This document shows positions 53,941 to 62,089 of a stretch of 64,000 nucleotides of DNA, piece after piece; position 1 is the stretch's first letter, and every line of letters starts with the position of its first letter. Below the pieces are notes generated by a model, which was not told the DNA's origin, made no database searches, and worked only from the letters and a program-made list of their open reading frames with translations. Both the position numbers and the translations under genes were made by a program. The DNA comes from Bradyrhizobium septentrionale. GTDB lineage: Bacteria; Pseudomonadota; Alphaproteobacteria; Rhizobiales; Xanthobacteraceae. The DNA lies in contig NZ_CP088285.1 of NCBI RefSeq assembly GCF_011516645.4, positions 9,566,501-9,630,500 on the forward strand, given 5' to 3'.

Positions 53941-54780
53941 ATGCAGACGGTTTCCCAGAACAAGTCGCATGGCGGCACGCAGGGCGTGTACCGGCATCCA
54001 AGCCGCGAGACCAGGACCGATATGACCTTCTCGGTGTTTGTCCCGGCGCACACGGCCGGCGCCAAATTGCCCGTCGTCACCTATCTGTCGGGCCTGACCT
54101 GCACGCACGCCAACGTCACCGAGAAGGGTGAATTCCGCCAGGCATGCGCCGAACTCGGCCTGATCTTCGTTGCGCCCGACACCAGCCCGCGCGGCGAAGG
54201 CGTCCCCGGCGATCCCGCCAATGCTTACGATTTCGGCCTCGGCGCGGGCTTCTATGTCGATGCGACGGAACAGCCGTTCGCGACCAATTACCGGATGTGG
54301 AGCTACGTCACCGAGGAATTGCCAAAGCTGATCGCCGAGCACTTCCCGGTCGACACGACGCGGCAATCGATCCTTGGCCATTCCATGGGCGGCCATGGCG
54401 CGCTGACGGTGGCGCTGCACCATCCCGATCGTTATCGCGCGGCAAGCGCGTTTGCGCCGATCGTGGCGCCGTCGCAGGTGTCATGGGGCAACAAGGCGCT
54501 CGGCGGCTATCTCGGCAACAACAAGCAGGCGTGGCGGAAGCACGATGCGGTGGCGCTGATCGAGGACGGCGCCCGCTTCTCCGATCTGCTGGTCGACTAT
54601 GGCGATGCAGACGGCTTTCTCACCGAGCAGCTGCGGCCCGAGCTCCTGAAGGCGGCCTGCGAGAAGGCCAACATTCCCCTCACTTTGCGGCGTCAGCCAG
54701 GCTACGACCACAGCTACTACTTCATCTCGACCTTCATGGCCGATCACCTGCGCTGGCACGCCGCGCGGCTGAAGGCGTGA
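53941..54780 (+). CDS. fghA: S-formylglutathione hydrolase
   Basis: 279 residues. Esterase D family with the catalytic Ser148 in GHSMGGHGA, the conserved Cys54 in LSGLTCTHAN, and C-terminal Asp (YGDADGF) and His (GYDHSYYF). It hydrolyses S-formylglutathione to formate and glutathione, completing the route started by Gfa and the dehydrogenase at 45643-47349. The catalytic residues are intact. Confidence 0.95.
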   Translation: MQTVSQNKSHGGTQGVYRHPSRETRTDMTFSVFVPAHTAGAKLPVVTYLSGLTCTHANVTEKGEFRQACAELGLIFVAPDTSPRGEGVPGDPANAYDFGLGAGFYVDATEQPFATNYRMWSYVTEELPKLIAEHFPVDTTRQSILGHSMGGHGALTVALHHPDRYRAASAFAPIVAPSQVSWGNKALGGYLGNNKQAWRKHDAVALIEDGARFSDLLVDYGDADGFLTEQLRPELLKAACEKANIPLTLRRQPGYDHSYYFISTFMADHLRWHAARLKA

Positions 54781-54791
54781 TCCAGTCCGTC

Positions 54792-54916
54792 CCGTCATCC
54801 CCGCGCAACGGCTTTGCCGTTGTCGCTGGAGGAGCGCGCAGCGCGTCTCGAAGGATGCACGGCCCGGCTGGTGGCCGTCGATCCTTCGAGACGCGCGCTC
54901 CTCAGGATGACGGGGA
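54792..54916. repeat. Bradyrhizobium-type dispersed palindromic repeat, copy 2
   Basis: The core TCGAAGGATGCACGGCCCGG and the facing GATCCTTCGA match the element at 33740-33844. The outer ends are CCCGTCATCC and GGATGACGGG. It fills the gap between the convergent fghA and DUF2380-like genes. Confidence 0.72.
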
Positions 54917-54934
54917 AAAATCCGTGTGCGCGAG

Positions 54935-55453
54935 CTACCGCGCCTGCGGCGCGCCGTAATTCGGCGCGAGCAGGCGGTTGCGCACGAGGTAGTTGGTGGC
55001 GCGCGACCAGGATTCGTCGGTATTGCCGCGCATGTCGGCGCTCGCCGCGGCCAGCAATTGCCCGCTATGCACGTCGCGCAGATAGAGATTGATGTTGAGG
55101 ATCAGGTTGGAGACCTTCTGCACCACGCCTGTCATCACGAGATCGGCGCCCAGCTCGCCGGCCAGCTTCACATCGCACCCGCCGCAGGCCTGAAGATTGC
55201 TGCCGTGTGCCGCAGCATTGACAGGCGCGATGTCGAGCACGCGGAACCTGCCTGATTCCGCGAGCTCCTTGCGTACCTGATCGCCGGCCCGGAGCAGCCG
55301 CGCCTGCTCGTCAGTCGGCTGCCCGTTGACCTCGCCTTGCAGGCTGGTGTCGATCATCTCGAGGTCGAACACCGCGAGCCTGGGCGGCTCGGCGCGCGCG
55401 GCCGCCGCAGACATCACCAGCAATGAGACGACGAAGGCGAACGTTGATCTCAT
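54935..55453 (-). CDS. Secreted DUF2380/DUF3280-like protein in C1 cluster
   Basis: 172 residues from MRSTFAFVVSLLVMSAAAARA, a signal peptide. The mature domain (RLAVFDLEMIDTSLQGEVNG... CDVKLAGELGADLVMTGVVQKVSNLILNINLYLRDVHSGQLLA) resembles the DUF2380/DUF3280 family, whose fold recalls the periplasmic TolB-like domain. Two cysteines near residue 91 (ACGGCD) are notable. It is convergent with fghA and divergent from the binding protein at 55590. Similar proteins recur beside XoxF clusters in Bradyrhizobium as I recall; role unknown. Confidence 0.75.
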   Translation of the reverse strand: MRSTFAFVVSLLVMSAAAARAEPPRLAVFDLEMIDTSLQGEVNGQPTDEQARLLRAGDQVRKELAESGRFRVLDIAPVNAAAHGSNLQACGGCDVKLAGELGADLVMTGVVQKVSNLILNINLYLRDVHSGQLLAAASADMRGNTDESWSRATNYLVRNRLLAPNYGAPQAR

Positions 55454-55589
55454 GATTGTGAACCAATCGAATTTGTAACCTCGCAACGACAAAAAGCGGG
55501 GTTGCAAGCTAGGCCAATTCGGTCATCTTGCACATCAACGCATGGTCCGACAACGCCATGCCCGGTGAAGAAAGACTGCGGGAGGAGTT

Positions 55590-56771
55590 ATGTTCCGATG
55601 GCTGATCGGCACGATCGCGCTCAGCATGATGACGACCGGAGCGCTGGCGGCTGATCCCGTCGAGGTCCATATCGGCTATCTCGGCCATGCCGGCGTCAAA
55701 TCGACGCTCTCGCTGCTCGACCAGCCGGCCGACAATGACGGCATCGCCGGCGCGCGGCTTGCTATCGAGGACAACAATACGACCGGGAAATTCCTCAACC
55801 AGCGCTTCATGCTCGACGAGGTAAAGGTCAAGGACAGCGACGACGTCGCCAAGGTCGCGACCGATCTCGCCAGCCGCAACGACTACATCATCACGGACCT
55901 GCCCGCCGATGCCCTGCTCAAGGTCGCCGATGCGCTGCGCGACCGCGGCACCGTGCTGCTGAATGCAGGCGCGATCGACGATCGGCTGCGCGAGCAGGAC
56001 TGCCGCGGCAACGTCATCCACGTGGCACCGACCCGCTCGATGCTGGCCGACGCGCTTGGCCAGTACCTGGTCTGGAAGCAATGGAAGCGCTGGTTCCTGG
56101 TGGTGGGCTCGCACGATCAGGACAAGCTCTATGCCGACGCGCTGCGCCGCGCGGCCACGCGTTTTGGCGCCAAGATCGTCCAGGAACGGACATTCGAGGA
56201 TACCGGCGGCGCACGCCGCACCGACTCTGGCGTCACGCTGATCCAGCGCCAGATGCCGGTGTTCACGCAGCAGGCGCCGGCTTACGACGTGCTGGTCGCG
56301 GCCGACGAGAGCGAGGTGTTCGCGAACTATCTGCCATACCGGACCTGGGACCCGCGGCCGGTGGCGGGCTCGGCCGGCCTGGTGCCGACCAGCTGGGACG
56401 CGGCGCATGACCAATGGGGCGCCGTCCAGATTCAGAACCGCTTCATCAAGCTGAACATGCGCCGCATGACGGCGATCGACATGCAGGCATGGACCGCCGC
56501 GCGCATAATCGGGGAGGCCACGTCGCGCACCAATTCGGGGGATCCCAAGAAGGTCATCGCCTTCCTCAAGGGCCCGGACTTCTCGATCGCCGCCTTCAAG
56601 GGCACGCGATTGACCCTGCGCAACTGGAATCTGCAGCTGCGCCAGCCGATCCTGCTGGCCGATGGTCGTATGGTGGTCTCGGTCTCGCCGCAGGAAGGTT
56701 TCCTGCATCAGGTCTCCGAACTCGACACGCTCGGTGTTGACCGGCCCGAAACGAAGTGCAAGCTGCAGTGA
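55590..56771 (+). CDS. Periplasmic binding protein of PQQ-associated ABC system
   Basis: 393 residues with a signal peptide (MFRWLIGTIALSMMTTGALA) and a type I periplasmic-binding-protein fold (VEVHIGYLGHAGVKSTLSLLDQPADNDGIAGARLAIEDNN). This is the family noted as the substrate-binding component beside PQQ-dependent alcohol dehydrogenases. It lies 15 bases before the beta-propeller gene, then the ABC ATPase and permease, forming a rightward operon. Ligand unknown; candidates include a cofactor or small metabolite of the quinoprotein. Confidence 0.88.
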   Translation: MFRWLIGTIALSMMTTGALAADPVEVHIGYLGHAGVKSTLSLLDQPADNDGIAGARLAIEDNNTTGKFLNQRFMLDEVKVKDSDDVAKVATDLASRNDYIITDLPADALLKVADALRDRGTVLLNAGAIDDRLREQDCRGNVIHVAPTRSMLADALGQYLVWKQWKRWFLVVGSHDQDKLYADALRRAATRFGAKIVQERTFEDTGGARRTDSGVTLIQRQMPVFTQQAPAYDVLVAADESEVFANYLPYRTWDPRPVAGSAGLVPTSWDAAHDQWGAVQIQNRFIKLNMRRMTAIDMQAWTAARIIGEATSRTNSGDPKKVIAFLKGPDFSIAAFKGTRLTLRNWNLQLRQPILLADGRMVVSVSPQEGFLHQVSELDTLGVDRPETKCKLQ

Positions 56772-56785
56772 GGGAGAATGAACGC

Positions 56786-57754
56786 ATGTGGCGCCGCTGT
56801 CTGTTGACCGGGATGCTGATTTGGCTTGCCGCGGCGCCGGCGTCCGCTTTCGTTGCCTATGTCTCCAACGAAAAGGGCAACACGGTCACGGTGATCGACA
56901 CCAACAGCTGGACGGTGACAAAAACCATCAAGGTCGGCCAGCGGCCGCGCGGCATCGAGTTTTCGCGCGACGGCAGGTTCGTGATGGTAGCAGTCGGCGA
57001 TGACGACACGATCCAGGTGATCGACACCAAGACCCAGGAGATCGTCGACACCCTGCCCTCCGGCCCCGACCCTGAACTGTTCGCCCAGGATGCCGCCGGC
57101 AAGACCATGTATGTCGCCAACGAGAACGACAACACGGTCACCGTGATCGATCTCGAAAAGCGCGCCCGGATCGGCGACATCCAGGTCGGCGTCGAGCCCG
57201 AGGGCATGACGATCAGCCCGGACGGCAAGATCCTGATCAACACCTCCGAAACCACCAACATGGCGCATTTCATCGACACCGCGACGCGCCAGATTGTCGC
57301 CAATGTGCTGGTCGATTCGCGGCCGCGCTTTGCCCAGTTCAAGCACAACAGCTCTGAATTGTGGGTATCGTCCGAAATCGGCGGGACGGTGTCGATCATC
57401 GATCCCGTCAAGCACGAGGTGACGGGCAAGATCAATTTCGAGATTCCGGGCCTGCGGAGCGAGGCGATCCAGCCGGTCGGCATCGGCATGACCAAGGATG
57501 ACAAGACCGCGTTCATCGCACTTGGCCCGGCCAACCGCGTCGCGGTGGTCGATGCCAGCAGCCACAAGGTGATCAAATATCTCCTGGTCGGCCAACGGGT
57601 CTGGCACATGGACTTCACCCCCGACGAAAAATATCTGCTGGTCACCAACGGCGTCTCGAACGATGTCTCGGTGATCGACGTCGCGGCCCAGAAAGTGATC
57701 AAGACCATTCAGGTCGGCGAACTGCCCTGGGGGATCACGATCGCGCAGCCATGA
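56786..57754 (+). CDS. YVTN beta-propeller protein, PQQ-associated
   Basis: 322 residues from MWRRCLLTGMLIWLAAAPASA, a signal peptide. The rest is a seven-fold repeat of the YVTN type: YVSNEKGNTVTVIDTNSWTV, then YVANENDNTVTVIDLEK, with a GxRPRGIEFSRDGRFVMVA spacing. It is predicted to be a periplasmic scaffold that binds a partner protein. It is annotated in the family of PQQ-dependent-catabolism-associated propellers. An earlier in-frame ATG at 56756 lies inside the preceding gene and is less likely. Coupled to the ATPase gene by a four-base overlap. Confidence 0.88.
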   Translation: MWRRCLLTGMLIWLAAAPASAFVAYVSNEKGNTVTVIDTNSWTVTKTIKVGQRPRGIEFSRDGRFVMVAVGDDDTIQVIDTKTQEIVDTLPSGPDPELFAQDAAGKTMYVANENDNTVTVIDLEKRARIGDIQVGVEPEGMTISPDGKILINTSETTNMAHFIDTATRQIVANVLVDSRPRFAQFKHNSSELWVSSEIGGTVSIIDPVKHEVTGKINFEIPGLRSEAIQPVGIGMTKDDKTAFIALGPANRVAVVDASSHKVIKYLLVGQRVWHMDFTPDEKYLLVTNGVSNDVSVIDVAAQKVIKTIQVGELPWGITIAQP

Positions 57755-58572
57755 CCGCAACCGACGCCCATATCGCGAGCCAGCCCTCGCCGGACTCAGC
57801 TCCCGGAACAGAAGCGGCGGTGCAGCCGGCACTGTCGATCGGCAATGTCAGCCACAGCTACGGGCCGCGGCGCGCCCTGATCGACGTCAGTTTCACCGTC
57901 GCGCCGGCAAGCTTCACCGCGCTGCTGGGCCTCAATGGCGCGGGCAAGAGCACGCTGTTCTCGCTGGTGACGCGGCTGTTCGGCATCCAGCACGGCCAGA
58001 TCAAGATCTTCGGCCACGATATCAGCCGGACGCCCGGTGAAGCGCTGCGGCTGATGGGCGTGGTGTTCCAGTCCCGTACGCTCGATCTCGATCTCTCGCT
58101 GACGCAAAACCTGCTCTATCACGCCGCGCTGCACGGCATCTCGCGGCGCGAGGCACGGGCGCGCAGCGCCGAGGTGCTCGGCCGCATCGGCTTGGCCGAC
58201 CGCGCCGGCAGCAAGGTGCGCGATCTCTCGGGCGGCCAGATGCGGCGGCTCGAGATCGCCCGCGCGCTGCTGCACCGCCCCAGGCTGTTGCTGCTCGACG
58301 AGGCCACCGTCGGGCTCGACGTCAAGGCGCGCGCCGACATTCTCGACCATGTCCGGCAGCTCGTCACTGAACAGGGCATCGGCGTGCTCTGGGCGACGCA
58401 TCTGTTCGACGAGATCATGCCAAACGACGACCTTGTCGTACTGCATCAGGGCAGGATGCTGGCACACGGCCCGGTCGCGCGCGTGGTCGCGGAGGCCGGT
58501 GCACAGGACGTCAACACCGCCTTCATGCGCCTGACCGGAACGGCCACACTTTCGGGGAGACCGCCGTCATGA
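57751..58572 (+). CDS. ABC transporter ATP-binding protein, PQQ-associated
   Basis: 273 residues. Walker A LLGLNGAGKST, signature LSGGQMRRLEIARAL, Walker B RLLLLDEATVGLD and the switch His in ATHLFDE. A 30-residue variable N terminus precedes the domain. The carrier belongs to the export-type (ABC-2) class judged by its partner permease, and is coupled to it by a four-base overlap. With the propeller and binding protein this makes a complete machine. Confidence 0.92.
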   Translation: MTATDAHIASQPSPDSAPGTEAAVQPALSIGNVSHSYGPRRALIDVSFTVAPASFTALLGLNGAGKSTLFSLVTRLFGIQHGQIKIFGHDISRTPGEALRLMGVVFQSRTLDLDLSLTQNLLYHAALHGISRREARARSAEVLGRIGLADRAGSKVRDLSGGQMRRLEIARALLHRPRLLLLDEATVGLDVKARADILDHVRQLVTEQGIGVLWATHLFDEIMPNDDLVVLHQGRMLAHGPVARVVAEAGAQDVNTAFMRLTGTATLSGRPPS

Positions 58573-59417
58573 GCAGCACGACGGTGACGCCCGAGCGAAG
58601 CGGCTTCTCGCTGTCCGAATACATCGTCTGCCTGAACGGCATCGTGTGGCGCGAGGCGCTGCGCTTCCTACATCAGCGCGAGCGCTTCGTCTCGGCCCTG
58701 GTCAGGCCGCTGGTCTGGCTGTTCATCTTCGCCGCCGGCTTCCGTCAGGTGCTCGGCATCTCGATCATCCCGCCCTATGAGACCTATATCCTGTACGAGG
58801 TCTATATCGCGCCCGGCTTGATGGCGATGATCCAGCTCTTCAACGGGATGCAATCCTCGCTGTCGATGGTCTATGACCGCGAGATGGGCAACATGCGCAC
58901 GCTGCTGGTCAGCCCGCTGCCGCGCGGCTATCTCCTGTTCTGCAAGCTGCTCGCCGGCACCGCGGTCTCGCTGCTGCAGGTCTACGCTTTCCTCGTCATC
59001 GCGTGGTTCTGGGATATCGCGCCGCCGACGATCGGTTATCTCACCGTGCTTCCGGCGCTGGTGCTGTCGGGCCTCATGCTCGGCGCGCTGGGCATGTTGA
59101 TCTCGGCCAGCATCAAGCAGCTGGAAAATTTCGCCGGTGTGATGAACTTTGTGATCTTCCCGATGTTCTTTGCATCGTCGGCGCTCTATCCGCTCTGGCG
59201 CGTGCAGGAAGGCAGCCCGATGCTGTATTATGTCTGCCAGTGCAATCCGTTCACCCATGCGGTGGAGCTGATCCGGTTTGCGCTGTATGGTAAGATGAAC
59301 TGGGTTTCGCTCGCGGTGGTCGGCGGCTGCACGGTGGTGTTCATGATCGGCGCGATCCTGGCTTACGATCCCTCGCGCGGCCTTGTGCGCCGCGGACCCG
59401 GCGGAGGCGAGGCATGA
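58569..59417 (+). CDS. ABC-2 type permease, PQQ-associated (PedC-like)
   Basis: 282 residues with six transmembrane helices. The layout and residues (FIFAAGFRQVLGISIIPPYETYILYEVYIAPGLMAMIQLFNGMQSSLSMVYDREMGNMRTLLVSPLPRGYLL) are those of an ABC-2 exporter permease such as the one beside PQQ-ethanol oxidation genes (PedC). It presumably exports a compound to the periplasm. Stop overlaps the next gene by four bases. Confidence 0.9.
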   Translation: MSSTTVTPERSGFSLSEYIVCLNGIVWREALRFLHQRERFVSALVRPLVWLFIFAAGFRQVLGISIIPPYETYILYEVYIAPGLMAMIQLFNGMQSSLSMVYDREMGNMRTLLVSPLPRGYLLFCKLLAGTAVSLLQVYAFLVIAWFWDIAPPTIGYLTVLPALVLSGLMLGALGMLISASIKQLENFAGVMNFVIFPMFFASSALYPLWRVQEGSPMLYYVCQCNPFTHAVELIRFALYGKMNWVSLAVVGGCTVVFMIGAILAYDPSRGLVRRGPGGGEA

Positions 59418-60046
59418 GAGGTCTACGAATCGGACCTTGGCTAACAGCACTTGGCGCGCTGTGCGCGATGGTTCTGTCGAACCAGGTCGCGTCCGCCGCG
59501 GACCCGCGCTATCCTGACTGGCCCTGCGCACAGGCCAAGGTGCCCGAGATCTCGCTTGCCGCCGTCTGGGCCGGGCCGCCGCTCGGCGATGCCGAGACCA
59601 AATGGAAGGACGATCCGAAGATCAGCGCGCTGGCGGCCAAGCTCGCGGCACGCCGCATTCCGCTGGAGGACGCGCAGAAGGAGATCACCGAGTTCCTGTC
59701 GGCTGCCGCGGCCGACAAGGCCAATGCGGGAAAGCTGCTGTTCGCAGGCCTGTTCAATACGCTCAACGGGCAGCGGGCCTCGGTGATGAACGGGCTCGAA
59801 CGCGTGATGCGCAAGCAGCGCGAGGCCGCGGAAAAGATCCGCGCCGATACGCTTGCGCTGCAGGCGCTGCAGGACGCCACACCGCCGGACCAGGCCAAGG
59901 TCGATGAGCTCGGCAATCAGCTGGTCTGGGAGACGCGGATTTTCGAGGACCGCGGACGCGTGGTGCGATTCGTCTGCGAGGTGCCGACCACCATCGACCA
60001 GCGCCTGTTCGCGCTCGGCCGGGCCATCCAGCAGGAGCTGGATTGA
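59414..60046 (+). CDS. Secreted helical hypothetical protein
   Basis: 210 residues with a signal peptide (to about residue 28, LSNQVASAADPRYPDW) and a helical mature part (AKLAARRIPLEDAQKEITEFLSAAAADKANAGKLLFAGLF, then a long helix KQREAAEKIRADTLALQALQDA). No family recognised. It is the last member of a five-gene overlapping operon with the ABC machine, so it is likely a functional component. Three Cys (positions near 37 and 191) could be involved. Confidence 0.75.
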   Translation: MRGLRIGPWLTALGALCAMVLSNQVASAADPRYPDWPCAQAKVPEISLAAVWAGPPLGDAETKWKDDPKISALAAKLAARRIPLEDAQKEITEFLSAAAADKANAGKLLFAGLFNTLNGQRASVMNGLERVMRKQREAAEKIRADTLALQALQDATPPDQAKVDELGNQLVWETRIFEDRGRVVRFVCEVPTTIDQRLFALGRAIQQELD

Positions 60047-60175
60047 GGCCTGCGACCAATCGACCCGGCGATCATGAACATGCCTCCCAATGTGTTCTCT
60101 TGGGCGGCGCCGATCCGGAACAAACTGCGCGCTCCGCTCGTTGTCTCCAACTATATCTGAAGTTGGGAGGCCTCG

Positions 60176-60472
60176 ATGAGAGCAGCCAAGATCGTCATGA
60201 CCGGCCTTGCGGCCGCGAGCCTGGTCACGTCAGCGGCTTTGGCCCAGCAACCCATGTCGGGAATGGTCACCAAGATTGACCGATTGAGCGGAACCATCTC
60301 GATCCAGCAGACACAAAGCGGCACGGTCGGCGCGGCCGGCGGCGCGGTTCAGGAATACAAGGTGCCCAAGGGACAGTCGCTGGAGGAGCTTCACGCCGGT
60401 GACAAGGTGACGTTCACCACCGCGGACGGCGACGGCGGCAAGACGATCAGCAAGCTCGACAAGCAGAAGTAG
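60176..60472 (+). CDS. Small periplasmic beta-barrel-like protein (CusF-like)
   Basis: 98 residues with a signal peptide (MRAAKIVMTGLAAASLVTSAALA). The mature fragment (SGMVTKIDRLSGTISIQQTQ... VPKGQSLEELHAGDKVTFTT) resembles the small OB-fold of CusF-like metal-binding proteins, but the usual Met/Trp copper ligands are absent. A role in metal (perhaps lanthanide) handling is speculation. Located 130 bases after the preceding gene and convergent with the CxxxCW gene. Confidence 0.7.
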   Translation: MRAAKIVMTGLAAASLVTSAALAQQPMSGMVTKIDRLSGTISIQQTQSGTVGAAGGAVQEYKVPKGQSLEELHAGDKVTFTTADGDGGKTISKLDKQK

Positions 60473-60498
60473 CTCGCAAAGCGCGCGTGAGCGCGGGC

Positions 60499-61053
60499 TT
60501 ATTGCTCGCCTTCGCGCGGCTCGGGCTCCGCTTCCGCCAGCGGCAGTTTGGCGCGCCCCCACCCGTCGGTTCCATCCGGATACCACGCCACGTTGCGGTA
60601 GCCGTAGGACAGCACGCGTCTGGCCGCATTCCACGACATCCAGCAATTCTCCTGGCAGTAGATCACCAGCAGCCCCGCCTTGTCGTCGCCGGAGGCGCGG
60701 GCCAGTCCGCGTCGCAGATACTCCTCCGTCGGCGCGGCGAGCCTGCCGTAGCCGGTGTCGGGCAGCCAGATGCTGCCCGGAATATTCTGATGCGGCCGCT
60801 CGCGCCACACCGTGCCGGCGGGCAGATTTGGCTTCGGCGCGCGCGGCAGCACGTCGACGAAGGCGCCGGATTTCTCGCGCCAGATCGCTTCCGCTTCCGC
60901 GGTCGTGAGCACCTGTGCGCCGGCAAGCGTTGTCGGCACCGGCGCGCGATAGTCCTCGGTGCGATAGCCCTCGGGTTCTGCGGGATGGTCCTGCGCGCGG
61001 ACAGGCGAAGCGGCGACCAACATCACCGCAAGCATGGCCGCGCGCCTGTTCAT
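60499..61053 (-). CDS. PQQ-associated CxxxCW rhodanese-like protein
   Basis: 184 residues with a signal peptide (MNRRAAMLAVMLVAASPVRA). It has a rhodanese-like fold with the active loop YCQENCWMSWNAARRV (Cys-x3-Cys-Trp), which is the signature of the CXXCW family associated with PQQ-dependent catabolism. The two cysteines could form or break a disulfide or carry sulfur. Its start overlaps the stop of the XoxJ gene by four bases, so they are coupled. Confidence 0.85.
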   Translation of the reverse strand: MNRRAAMLAVMLVAASPVRAQDHPAEPEGYRTEDYRAPVPTTLAGAQVLTTAEAEAIWREKSGAFVDVLPRAPKPNLPAGTVWRERPHQNIPGSIWLPDTGYGRLAAPTEEYLRRGLARASGDDKAGLLVIYCQENCWMSWNAARRVLSYGYRNVAWYPDGTDGWGRAKLPLAEAEPEPREGEQ

Positions 61054-61931
61054 GGCGATTTGGTCGCGGTCTCCGGCCCGATCGGACGGTCGTTCTCGTC
61101 GAGCAGCGGAACGCCGTAGTCGAGCAGGATCTTGTTGATCGCCGGCTGGTTCTCCTGGATCAGGCGATTGAGCTGCCGCTTCCAGTTCTGATCAGACCCA
61201 CGCACGCCCATGCCGATGCGATAGACGAGCTTCGGTCCCGTGGTCTCCTTGACCAGCGGCGTGATATGCAGCGGCGGGTTCGCCTTCTTGGCATAAAAGC
61301 CCGCCATCGGCCCCCACAGGATGCCGGCGTCGATCTCACCCTTGGCGAGATCGGTCATCATCGCCTCGGCCGACGAATCGTAGCGCGTGTCGATCATCAG
61401 CGGATAGGGCTTTGCGTTGGTCATCAGGCCGTTGATGGCCATGTTGGTCGCCGGCGGCGTTCCCGCGACGATGCCAATGTGCTTGCCCTTCAACCGCGCG
61501 TCCTCCAGCGTCGTGACCTCGTCGAGGCCGCTGCCGGCCTTGGCGACGATCGCATAGGCCGTACGGTAATACGGATTGGTGCCTTGCGCGAGGTCGTCGC
61601 CTTGCGGAAATCCCATGATGACGTCGCAGCGATGCGCCGCGAGCGTCATCCGCACGAAGCCGGTCGCTTGCGGAAAGTACATGTAGTCGAGCTTCTTCTG
61701 CAGCTTCTCGGCGAGCAGCTCGCCGATCTTGTTCTCGAACCCCTCGCCCTTGTCGTTCGAGAACGGCAGATTGCGCGGATCGGCGCAGATGCGTAGCACC
61801 CTGGCATCGACGAGTTCGATGGAGAGTTCGCCCTGATCGTTGACCTGCGCGCGCGCGATGTCGCGGCCGCCGAAGCAGGCGATCAAGCCGACAAGCGCGA
61901 ACAGTACAGGACGGCATCCGGCAATTCTCAT
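61050..61931 (-). CDS. xoxJ: XoxJ-type quinoprotein-associated binding protein
   Basis: 293 residues from MRIAGCRPVLFALVGLIACFG (signal); GAGGAG lies upstream of the ATG at 61931. The domain is a type II periplasmic binding fold (LRICADPRNLPFSNDKGEGFENKIGELLAEKLQKKLDYMYFP). This matches the family described beside quinoprotein dehydrogenases (MoxJ/XoxJ), thought to help mature the enzyme rather than transport a solute. Transcribed leftward with the CxxxCW gene. Confidence 0.9.
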   Translation of the reverse strand: MRIAGCRPVLFALVGLIACFGGRDIARAQVNDQGELSIELVDARVLRICADPRNLPFSNDKGEGFENKIGELLAEKLQKKLDYMYFPQATGFVRMTLAAHRCDVIMGFPQGDDLAQGTNPYYRTAYAIVAKAGSGLDEVTTLEDARLKGKHIGIVAGTPPATNMAINGLMTNAKPYPLMIDTRYDSSAEAMMTDLAKGEIDAGILWGPMAGFYAKKANPPLHITPLVKETTGPKLVYRIGMGVRGSDQNWKRQLNRLIQENQPAINKILLDYGVPLLDENDRPIGPETATKSP

Positions 61932-62089
61932 CACGCGGTCTCCTCTTGATCGGATGGGCCCACCAATTGCCCGTCGCACCATGACGTGCAACAGGAATAA
62001 TGATCGTGACGGCGCCGCGTTGCTTGCTGCAGCGCAAACTGGTGCGTGGCTATATCGATCGCGCGTTCCGGAGAAACTGAGGCAGAAAC

